This document shows, piece by piece, positions 1 through 5,892 of a DNA stretch of 11,282 bases; the stretch's first letter is position 1; every line of letters starts with the position of its first letter. A program made the translations under genes and the position numbers. Origin of the DNA: Bacteroidota bacterium. Lineage in GTDB: Bacteria > Bacteroidota > Bacteroidia > Flavobacteriales > Flavobacteriaceae. The stretch is taken from positions 1 to 11,282 of the forward strand of contig JAJYTI010000056.1 in the NCBI GenBank assembly GCA_021793135.1, in the 5' to 3' direction. A model generated the notes under the pieces. It was not told the origin of the DNA. It saw only the letters and a program-made list of their open reading frames with translations, and made no database searches.

Positions 1-41
1 AAGCTTCAAGTGAACATAAAAAAATAATACAATAACTCTAT

Positions 42-89
42 TATAATAAAAGCGAGGCTTCAAAATTTTGGAGCCTCGCTTTTATTATA
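42..89 (-). terminator. Intrinsic terminator of the nusB-DUF1573-yajC operon, probably bidirectional
   Basis: The two 24-nt halves (42-65 and 66-89) are reverse complements except for one position (t60 against g71). The GC-rich core AGCGAGGCT (51-59) pairs with AGCCTCGCT (72-80) and is flanked by A-rich and T-rich arms, so a U-rich tail follows the stem on either strand. It lies 22 bp past the yajC stop and would end the minus-strand operon. A plus-strand gene entering from the left could share it. Bases 1-41 hold no recognisable feature. Confidence 0.88.
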
Positions 90-110
90 TCAGATATAAA
101 TTTTTCTGAT

Positions 111-407
111 TTATTTTTTGCTTTTAATAGCTTTTGAATCTTTAGTACTTAACTCCATAGAAATAGAGGATCTTTCGAACTTGATTCTCCCTGCATTTGT
201 TTCTAATATACAAGTACCATCGTCAAAAAGTTCTTTTACTTTTCCGTGCATACCACTTTTAGTAACCACACTGTCTCCAACCTTTAACTTATCTATAAAC
301 TCTCTTTCTTGTTTTTGACGTTTCATTTGTGGTCTAATCATAAACAAGTATGCGACCAGAAAAATTAATATAAGTGGCATAAAACTTGCCAATCCTCCTC
401 CTTCCAT
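111..407 (-). CDS. yajC: Preprotein translocase subunit YajC
   Basis: YajC is a small inner-membrane protein that associates with the SecDF accessory complex of the Sec translocon; it is not essential in E. coli. The 98-residue product has the family layout. A short glycine-rich N-terminus is followed by one membrane segment at about residues 8-24, then the typical IRPQ and KRQKQ stretch just after the membrane (about 24-34). A small cytoplasmic beta domain follows, with the hallmark GDSVVTKSGMHGKV pattern (about 44-57). Length is normal for the family. The ATG at 407 leaves a 39-bp gap to the DUF1573 gene upstream on the same strand, and the operon terminator follows directly. The order nusB, DUF1573, yajC is one I know from Flavobacteriia. 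The identification rests on motif recognition and is firm. Confidence 0.95.
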   Translation of the reverse strand: MEGGGLASFMPLILIFLVAYLFMIRPQMKRQKQEREFIDKLKVGDSVVTKSGMHGKVKELFDDGTCILETNAGRIKFERSSISMELSTKDSKAIKSKK

Positions 408-446
408 AATAATTATGTCTATTTATTTTATTAAAATTTATTCTAT

Positions 447-893
447 TTATTGTTTAGGCTTTACGTTTGCTTTAATACGTAATCTTTCGGTTCCTTTCTC
501 AGTGTTTGTAAAAACAGTAACATTTTTATTTACTGTACCTCTACCACTACCATCAAATTTAACCAACATTTCCCCTTTTTCTCCTGGAGCTATTGGATCA
601 CGAGTATATTCAGGAACTGTACATCCACAGCTACTTTTAGCATTCGTGATTACTAAAGGTGCATCACCTGTGTTTGTAAATGTAAACATATGCTCTACAT
701 GAGTCCCTTGTTCTATTTCTCCAAAATCAAATTCGGTTACATCAAAGGACATAACTGGATGAGTAGATTCTTCTACATTTTTTTGTTCTGTTACTGCTAC
801 ATTTTCTTCTGCTATTTTATTTGTAGCATTATCTTTACATGAAAATAAACCGAAAGCAACAAATGCTGCTGTAAAAAATAAAGACTTTTTCAT
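447..893 (-). CDS. DUF1573 family lipoprotein
   Basis: The product is 148 residues. It begins with a lipoprotein-type signal peptide: Lys-Lys, a hydrophobic stretch, then LFSC with the acylated cysteine at residue 19. A polar linker (about 20-48) is followed by one DUF1573 domain (about 50-145), an immunoglobulin-like fold of the ASH/MSP type. Diagnostic patterns are FDFGEI near 56, FTFTNTGDAPL near 71 and SSCGCTVP at 87-94, which holds two cysteines of unknown role. The residues after the lipid cysteine (KDN) partly resemble the Bacteroidota lipoprotein export signal, so the protein could be surface exposed. Inferred location is periplasm or outer membrane. Its biochemical role is unknown. 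It sits 58 bp after nusB and 39 bp before yajC, so co-transcription is likely. Confidence 0.9.
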   Translation of the reverse strand: MKKSLFFTAAFVAFGLFSCKDNATNKIAEENVAVTEQKNVEESTHPVMSFDVTEFDFGEIEQGTHVEHMFTFTNTGDAPLVITNAKSSCGCTVPEYTRDPIAPGEKGEMLVKFDGSGRGTVNKNVTVFTNTEKGTERLRIKANVKPKQ

Positions 894-951
894 TTTGTTT
901 GTGTTTTATTTATTGTTTTATTAAAAGCTAAAAATAAATAAATTTTCTTGG

Positions 952-1896
952 TTACCTAAGTCCTCTTCCTATTTTATTTAATTTACCTTCTTCCTCATAC
1001 TCTTTAACAAGCTTATCTAATATTCCATTAATAAACAGACTGCTTTTAGCTGTAGAGTATTCTTTTGCAATCTCTAAGTACTCATTTATAGTAACTCGAA
1101 CAGGTATCGAGGGAAAGTGTAAAAACTCTGCTATTCCCATTTTTAGAATGATCATATCCATTACTGCAATCCTATCTTGATCCCAGTTTGGTGTTTTACC
1201 CTTAATTTCTTTTGATAGCTTTTCGTCGTTCAAAATTACTTTACGAAGTAATTGCAATGCATACTCTTTATCATCAAAACTTTTATATAAATCCGGAATT
1301 AAAAAAGTTGCCACATTACTAGGATTAACACGTTTAAATACTTTTAATATCGTTGTATTTACTAAAGGATAATCATCCAACCATGTTAATCGTTTCTCTT
1401 CAAGATATTGATATAGCCCTTCATTTGGTGCAATAATTTCTTTAAATAATCGCACTACCACCTCTTTATCGTCTTTAAAACTAGGGTCTTCTATAGACAA
1501 ATAGTCAATAAACCAATCTTTTTCACGTAGTTCGCCAAAGAAAGTATGAACAAACTCATCGTCTAGCTCCCAATAGTTCAAACGTTTTTTTTCTATTGTA
1601 TCTTTTAGTTCTTCATTATTTTCAATAAGCAACAACAACTTATTATTAATAAAGTTGATACTGCTACTAGATTTATCTTGAGATTGGGTAAATCTGTTTT
1701 TTGAACGTTTTCTATAGGTTTCTGCGTGTTTTCTAATCTCCACAAATAATTGTAATTGTAGTAGATATAAATCTCGCATTTGATCAAGGCTATGCCACAA
1801 AAATTTCTCTTGAACACCAAGGTCTTGATGCCTGTTTTGATGGAAATAATAGATGGATTGTAACACCTTAACCCTGATATGTCGTCGCGTAAGCAT
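952..1896 (-). CDS. nusB: Transcription antitermination factor NusB, long Bacteroidota form
   Basis: NusB binds boxA RNA together with NusE (ribosomal protein S10) and supports antitermination of rRNA operons. This protein has 314 residues, about twice the roughly 140 of E. coli NusB. The C-terminal part carries the NusB fold: WDQDRIAVMDMIILKMGIAE at about 238-257, then INEYLEIAKEYSTAKSSLFI at 270-289, running into NGILDKL at 290-296. The N-terminal part begins with LTRRHIRVKVLQSIY, which resembles the first NusB helix. Between them lies a charged helical insert, about residues 25-165. Bacteroidota NusB proteins share this long form. The gene is first in its operon, and two copies of a TATCTTTG -7 element lie 44 and 83 bp upstream. 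The ATG at 1896 gives the conserved MLTRRHIR start. Confidence 0.92.
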   Translation of the reverse strand: MLTRRHIRVKVLQSIYYFHQNRHQDLGVQEKFLWHSLDQMRDLYLLQLQLFVEIRKHAETYRKRSKNRFTQSQDKSSSSINFINNKLLLLIENNEELKDTIEKKRLNYWELDDEFVHTFFGELREKDWFIDYLSIEDPSFKDDKEVVVRLFKEIIAPNEGLYQYLEEKRLTWLDDYPLVNTTILKVFKRVNPSNVATFLIPDLYKSFDDKEYALQLLRKVILNDEKLSKEIKGKTPNWDQDRIAVMDMIILKMGIAEFLHFPSIPVRVTINEYLEIAKEYSTAKSSLFINGILDKLVKEYEEEGKLNKIGRGLR

Positions 1897-1939
1897 ATTT
1901 ATAAGAACTTGATTTGTAATTTCTATCTATTTCGAAGGG

Positions 1940-1947
1940 CAAAGATA
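1940..1947 (-). promoter_or_regulatory. Candidate -7 promoter element for nusB operon
   Basis: Read on the minus strand this is TATCTTTG, a full match to the Bacteroidota -7 consensus TAnnTTTG. It lies 44 bp before the nusB ATG. I could not find a TTG -33 element at the usual 17-23 bp spacing; the nearest is at 14 bp. Confidence 0.5.
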
Positions 1948-1978
1948 CTACAATATGCTTTCAATTATAAGCATAAAA

Positions 1979-1986
1979 CAAAGATA
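1979..1986 (-). promoter_or_regulatory. Second candidate -7 promoter element for nusB operon
   Basis: A second exact TATCTTTG on the minus strand, 39 bp upstream of the first one. It may be a tandem start site for the nusB operon. No well-spaced -33 element is visible, so it is a weaker call than the proximal copy. Confidence 0.35.
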
Positions 1987-2149
1987 TTTTACATTAACTT
2001 GCTTGAAACTATTCGCAACTCTTCAAATAGAAGTAGTTAACTTATTTTCTAAACTTACTTAGTTGAATTATCTTTACACTCTTTTATAGCATGTGATTTA
2101 AATCTAATTAACTAGATGTAAAAGACATTCGCACAACTAATATCATCGT

Positions 2150-3904
2150 ATGAAAGAGTTAAAATATATAAACAAGTTTTTTGTTAAGTACAAATGGCAA
2201 TTGCTTTTTGGTTTGCTTATCACTGTAATAGCAACTCTTTTCAAACTACTTGTCCCAATGAAGATTGGTGATTCCGTAAATATAATACGTGCAGGTATAG
2301 AGGGAGAAGTTACTGATATGGACTACATTAAATCTGAAATGCTTTTCAATATATTACTTATTGTAGGAGCTACTCTTCTATCGGCATTCTTAACTTTTTT
2401 AATGCGTCAAACTATCATTGTCGTATCTAGATACATAGAGTACGATTTAAAAAATGAAGTATATCAACATTATCAAGAGCTTTCTCTTAGTTTTTATAAA
2501 AAAAATAGAACTGGTGATTTAATGAATAGAATAAGCGAGGATGTATCTAGTATACGTAATTATGCTGGTCCTGCACTTATGTATGGTACAAGCACTGTTA
2601 CACTTTTTATAGTTGTTATCACTTATATGTTTATAAAAGCACCAATTCTAACATTATATACAATTGTACCACTACCTATTTTATCGTTTGCCATCTACAA
2701 ACTAAGTATTGCCATTCACCACAAGTCTACTATAGTACAGCAATATCTTTCTAAACTTACTACTGCTACGCAAGAAAGTTTTAGCGGAATTAGAATTATA
2801 AAAGCTTATGGAATAGAAAGTCGTCATTATGACTCTTTTAAAGATTTGGCTGAGAAGAGCAAAGATAAAAACATAGACCTAGCTAAAGTACAAGCCTTCT
2901 TTTTTCCATTAATGTTACTATTAATAGGATTGAGTAATATATTGGTTGTTTACATTGGTGGTAGACAATACATTCAAGGATCGATAGATCTTGGAACAGT
3001 AGTAGAATTTCTTATATATGTAAATATGTTAAGCTGGCCTGTTGCATCTGTAGGTTGGATAACCTCCATGGTTCAACGCGCAGAAGCTTCTCAAAAACGT
3101 ATCAATGAATTCCTTAACGTAACTCCAGAAATAAAAAACCCAAATTCGCAGGCAATGGAGATAAAAGGTGATATTCATTTTGACAATGTTAGTTTTGTTT
3201 ATCCAGATACTGGTATAAAAGCTTTACAAAACATACAACTACATATAAAAAGTGGAGAGACTATCGCGATTATGGGAAATACTGGGTCGGGTAAATCTAC
3301 ATTATTAGATTTAATAGGTAGGCTTTACGACACCACTCATGGCACACTTTTTATTGATAATGTCGACATTAAACAAATTAACTTAAACTCAATTCGTAAT
3401 GCGATAGGTTACGTACCTCAAGATTCTTTTCTGTTTAGCGATACAATTAATCATAATATACGCTTTGGAAAAATAGATGCAACACAAGAAGAGATTAAAG
3501 AAGCAGCAAAACAAGCTTCTGTTCATGATAACATCATAGGGCTGAATAAAGGTTATGATACTATATTAGGAGAGCGTGGAATAACTTTAAGTGGTGGACA
3601 AAAACAACGTGTATCTATAGCTCGAGCTTTTATTAAAGATCCTACAATCCTATTGTTAGACGACTCTTTATCGGCGGTAGACACTGAAACAGAAGAAACT
3701 ATATTGAATAATTTAAAAAAGGTTTCCTCAAATAAAACAACTTTAATTGTAAGCCATAGAGTCTCTACTGCAAAGAATGCAGATAGGATCATTGTACTTG
3801 AAAATGGCAAGATTATTCAAGAAGGATCACACAAACAACTTATAGAAACAGAAGGATATTACAAAGACTTATATGCCAAGCAACTTTTAGAAAAAGAAAA
3901 CTGA
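2150..3904 (+). CDS. ABC exporter, fused transmembrane and ATP-binding domains
   Basis: This is a 584-residue half-transporter of the type IV (MsbA/multidrug exporter) class in the inner membrane. An N-terminal six-helix domain covers about residues 15-315 and an ATPase domain about 340-575. Visible ATPase motifs are Walker A GNTGSGKS (376-383), Q-loop Q424, signature LSGGQ (480-484), Walker B ILLLDD (500-505), D-loop SAVD (508-511) and switch H536. The residue after the Walker B aspartate is D505, where active sites normally carry the catalytic glutamate. In heterodimeric exporters such as TM287/288 and BmrC/BmrD this change marks the degenerate site. No partner half-transporter is adjacent. 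The substrate cannot be read from the sequence; lipids or hydrophobic compounds are usual for the class. The gene is divergent from nusB and has its own small terminator. Confidence 0.93.
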   Translation: MKELKYINKFFVKYKWQLLFGLLITVIATLFKLLVPMKIGDSVNIIRAGIEGEVTDMDYIKSEMLFNILLIVGATLLSAFLTFLMRQTIIVVSRYIEYDLKNEVYQHYQELSLSFYKKNRTGDLMNRISEDVSSIRNYAGPALMYGTSTVTLFIVVITYMFIKAPILTLYTIVPLPILSFAIYKLSIAIHHKSTIVQQYLSKLTTATQESFSGIRIIKAYGIESRHYDSFKDLAEKSKDKNIDLAKVQAFFFPLMLLLIGLSNILVVYIGGRQYIQGSIDLGTVVEFLIYVNMLSWPVASVGWITSMVQRAEASQKRINEFLNVTPEIKNPNSQAMEIKGDIHFDNVSFVYPDTGIKALQNIQLHIKSGETIAIMGNTGSGKSTLLDLIGRLYDTTHGTLFIDNVDIKQINLNSIRNAIGYVPQDSFLFSDTINHNIRFGKIDATQEEIKEAAKQASVHDNIIGLNKGYDTILGERGITLSGGQKQRVSIARAFIKDPTILLLDDSLSAVDTETEETILNNLKKVSSNKTTLIVSHRVSTAKNADRIIVLENGKIIQEGSHKQLIETEGYYKDLYAKQLLEKEN

Positions 3905-3908
3905 TTTT

Positions 3909-3934
3909 AAACTAGCATTATTCTAGTTTTTTTT
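3909..3934 (+). terminator. Intrinsic terminator after the ABC exporter gene
   Basis: AAACTAG (3909-3915) pairs with CTAGTTT (3923-3929) around a 7-nt loop, followed by an unbroken run of eight T (3927-3934). The stem is short and AT-rich, so termination is probably partial and some read-through into the next gene is possible. Confidence 0.5.
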
Positions 3935-3979
3935 GGATTTTTGGCACATCGTTAATTAATTTAAAAATTATTAATCATT

Positions 3980-4363
3980 ATGAGCGAGCAGCAAACAGCG
4001 GAGAGAGAAGAGATACAATCTAAAGTAATGCGAGCAGGAAGGAGAACCTACTTTTTTGACGTACGTGAAACACGAGCTGGCGATTACTACTTAACCGTAA
4101 CAGAAAGTAAAAAATTTACGAATGAGGACGGATCGTTCTACTACAAGAAGCATAAAATTTACTTGTATAAAGAGGACTTCCAAGACTTCCAAGACAACCT
4201 AGAGCAAATGATGAATTTCATCGTTGACGAAAAAGGTGAAGAAGTAATAAGTGAGCGCCATCAGAAGAACTTCAATAAAGAGGAAGGTGAAACTGTTAAG
4301 GTAGGAAATGAATTAGATACCGATGTGAGTGATTTCACAGACATCAGTTTTGATGATATCTAA
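3980..4363 (+). CDS. DUF3276 / PUR-alpha-like nucleic-acid-binding protein
   Basis: The product is a 127-residue basic-then-acidic protein. Residues about 15-85 match the bacterial PUR-alpha-like repeat (DUF3276), with the run YFFDVRETRAGDYYLTVTES (24-43), then KKHKIYLYKEDFQDF (56-70). PUR repeats bind single-stranded DNA and RNA; the best-known bacterial member is Borrelia BpuR. The C-terminal tail (about 107-127) is rich in aspartate and glutamate, as in many single-strand binders. Codons in the first two thirds look richer in G and C than the neighbours, which suggests high expression. The gene lies 75 bp after the ABC exporter behind a weak terminator, and its own promoter is not obvious. 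It ends just before a strong bidirectional terminator. The cellular target is unknown. Confidence 0.88.
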   Translation: MSEQQTAEREEIQSKVMRAGRRTYFFDVRETRAGDYYLTVTESKKFTNEDGSFYYKKHKIYLYKEDFQDFQDNLEQMMNFIVDEKGEEVISERHQKNFNKEEGETVKVGNELDTDVSDFTDISFDDI

Positions 4364-4387
4364 TCCAACAAGCTTATAACTATAGTG

Positions 4388-4420
4388 AAAAAGTCGCTTC
4401 AAAAATTGAAGCGACTTTTT
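4388..4420. terminator. Bidirectional intrinsic terminator between convergent genes
   Basis: A perfect 15-bp stem: AAAAAGTCGCTTCAA (4388-4402) with TTGAAGCGACTTTTT (4406-4420), and a 3-nt AAA loop. T-rich sequence follows on the plus strand and, by symmetry, on the minus strand. It sits between the DUF3276 gene end (4363) and the paaK end (4465) and would terminate both. Confidence 0.92.
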
Positions 4421-4464
4421 TATTTTTTCTTAATCAAGTTCCTTCTCTGGATTTATTTTACAAT

Positions 4465-5751
4465 TTATATCTTTCGTACATCAAAAATTCTTTGTGTTTT
4501 ACCACCTTGGCTTTCTGGCATACTAAATGGCTCTGTAAGCTCCACATCACAAGCAATACCTATTTTTGCTCTTATTTGCGATTGCAATTGTTTTATAAGT
4601 AATTTATCTTCTACAGAAACTCCTTGCTTCACTTCACATTTCACACAAATAGAATCCAAGCTATTTTTTCTATCTACATGCATCTGATAATTTGGGACTA
4701 TCTTGTCTACATCTGCTAAAACCTCTTCTATTTGCGTAGGGAAAAGATTTACTCCTCTTACAATTACCATGTCATCGGCTCTACCTTTAATTTTAGACAT
4801 TTTTATATATGGTAAGGCACTATTTTCATCATATTGAATCGAACAAATATCATTTGTCCAATAACGCATTATAGGTAGTGCCTCCTTAGTTAAAGTGGTA
4901 AATACTAAAACTCCTTCTTCTCCATAAGGTAAAGGCTCTCCTGTATTCTTATCAACTACTTCTGGGAAAAAATAATCCTCCCAAATATAACTTCCTGTTC
5001 CTTGTTCTAAAACACTTTCTTGCGAAACACCTGGTCCTATTATCTCGCTTAGTCCGTAAATATTAGTTGCTTTTACACTCAAGTCTGCCTCTACCTGTGC
5101 TCTAATAGATTCTGTCCATGGTTCTGCACCTAAAACGGCATATTTTAGTTGTAGTTCTTTTGTATCTATACCTTTTTTATAAAATTCTTGTCCTAAGAAT
5201 TGTGCGTAAGAGGGAGTACAACAAATTACATCTGGTTTAAACTCTTGTAATATGGTAAGTTGCCTATCTGTCATCCCTACCGACACAGGTATAACTGCCA
5301 TTCCTAACTTTGTTGCTCCACCATGAATACCCAAACCACCTGTAAACAGACCATAACCATACGCGTTGTGCATAATCATCCCTTCTCTAGCACCAGCAAC
5401 ATATAATGATCTTGCTACTACCTCATCAAAAACATCTAAATCATTTTTTGTATACCCCACAACTGTAGGCTGTCCGGTAGTTCCACTACTAGCATGTATT
5501 CTTGCAATTTTATTCATCGGTACTGCAAACATACCGTATGGATAATTTTTACGTAAATCTTCTTTAGTAGTAAATGGGAGCTTATGAATATCCTCAATAG
5601 ACTGAATATCGTCAGGATGAATACCTGCTTTATCTAATTTATTTTTTTGATAAGGAATATTGTTATAAGCGTGCGTTATAGTTTTTTTAAGTCGATTGCT
5701 TTGCAATGCACGTATTGCATCTAACGACAATTTCTCTTTAAAAGGATTCAT
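4465..5751 (-). CDS. paaK: Phenylacetate-CoA ligase
   Basis: The enzyme activates phenylacetate, or a related aryl acetate, with ATP and CoA to phenylacetyl-CoA. The sequence closely follows E. coli PaaK. Numbered from the ATG at 5751 (428 residues), the P-loop HASSGTTGQPT is at 86-96, YGYGLFTGG at about 131-139, YGLSE at 232-236, GRADDM at 323-328 and RGVNLFPTQ at 332-340. The likely catalytic lysine is K418 in the C-terminal GGKTQRIFD segment. The open frame extends four codons further to a TTG at 5763, but the ATG gives the better family-like N-terminus. No other paa genes (ring epoxidase, beta-oxidation) are nearby. It lies 141 bp downstream of pncB on the same strand; whether they share a transcript is unclear. 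Ligases for indoleacetate and similar acids look alike, so exact substrate is inferred. Confidence 0.9.
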   Translation of the reverse strand: MNPFKEKLSLDAIRALQSNRLKKTITHAYNNIPYQKNKLDKAGIHPDDIQSIEDIHKLPFTTKEDLRKNYPYGMFAVPMNKIARIHASSGTTGQPTVVGYTKNDLDVFDEVVARSLYVAGAREGMIMHNAYGYGLFTGGLGIHGGATKLGMAVIPVSVGMTDRQLTILQEFKPDVICCTPSYAQFLGQEFYKKGIDTKELQLKYAVLGAEPWTESIRAQVEADLSVKATNIYGLSEIIGPGVSQESVLEQGTGSYIWEDYFFPEVVDKNTGEPLPYGEEGVLVFTTLTKEALPIMRYWTNDICSIQYDENSALPYIKMSKIKGRADDMVIVRGVNLFPTQIEEVLADVDKIVPNYQMHVDRKNSLDSICVKCEVKQGVSVEDKLLIKQLQSQIRAKIGIACDVELTEPFSMPESQGGKTQRIFDVRKI

Positions 5752-5774
5752 TAAATAAGTCAATTTTTTTATGC

Positions 5775-5811
5775 TGCTAATTATTGTAGAAGTAAAGAAT
5801 TATTATTAGCA
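5775..5811. repeat. Inverted repeat in the paaK upstream region
   Basis: TGCTAAT (5775-5781) and ATTAGCA (5805-5811) are perfect 7-bp inverted arms around a 23-nt spacer, 23 bp upstream of the paaK ATG. No T-run follows on the minus strand, so it is not a standard terminator. It may be an operator or 5'-leader structure, or chance in AT-rich DNA. Confidence 0.3.
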
Positions 5812-5830
5812 ACAAATAGTTTTACTCTTA

Positions 5831-5856
5831 CAATATCGTATTTCCCATACGTATTG
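5831..5856. repeat. Bulged hairpin between pncB and paaK
   Basis: CAATA-T-CGTAT (5831-5841) pairs with ATACGTATTG (5847-5856), ten base pairs with one bulged T (5836) and a TTCCC loop. The right arm also contains the palindrome ATACGTAT (5847-5854). There is no U-tract after it on the minus strand, so I do not call it a terminator. It may be a protein-binding site or an RNA processing or stability element between the two genes. Confidence 0.35.
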
Positions 5857-5892
5857 CCAAAAAAATTAACAAAATCTCTTTTAAAATCCTGC

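Noticed and set aside
1..6. HindIII site AAGCTT at the exact window start, hinting at a cloning junction
   Set aside because: AAGCTT is frequent in AT-rich DNA, and one site at the edge says nothing about the biology.
1605..1820. Open frames lying inside the real genes, such as 1605-1820 (-), 3553-3810 (-), 6469-6693 (+), 9303-9515 (-) and 11029-11217 (-)
   Set aside because: Each overlaps a confidently identified gene in another frame, has no recognisable domain and shows low-complexity or cysteine/phenylalanine-rich shadow composition.
3941..3956. Sigma-54-like -24 element TTGGCAC before the DUF3276 gene
   Set aside because: The GG is present but the GC doublet expected ten bases later is AT here, so the -12 half is missing.
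4175..4195. Tandem 9-bp repeat GACTTCCAA inside the DUF3276 gene
   Set aside because: Two copies only, in frame (DFQDFQD), and part of the conserved protein; a small coding duplication with no sign of function as DNA.
5752..5763. TTG start for paaK four codons upstream of the ATG
   Set aside because: TTG starts are rare in this phylum and the ATG at 5751 gives an N-terminus that matches PaaK relatives.
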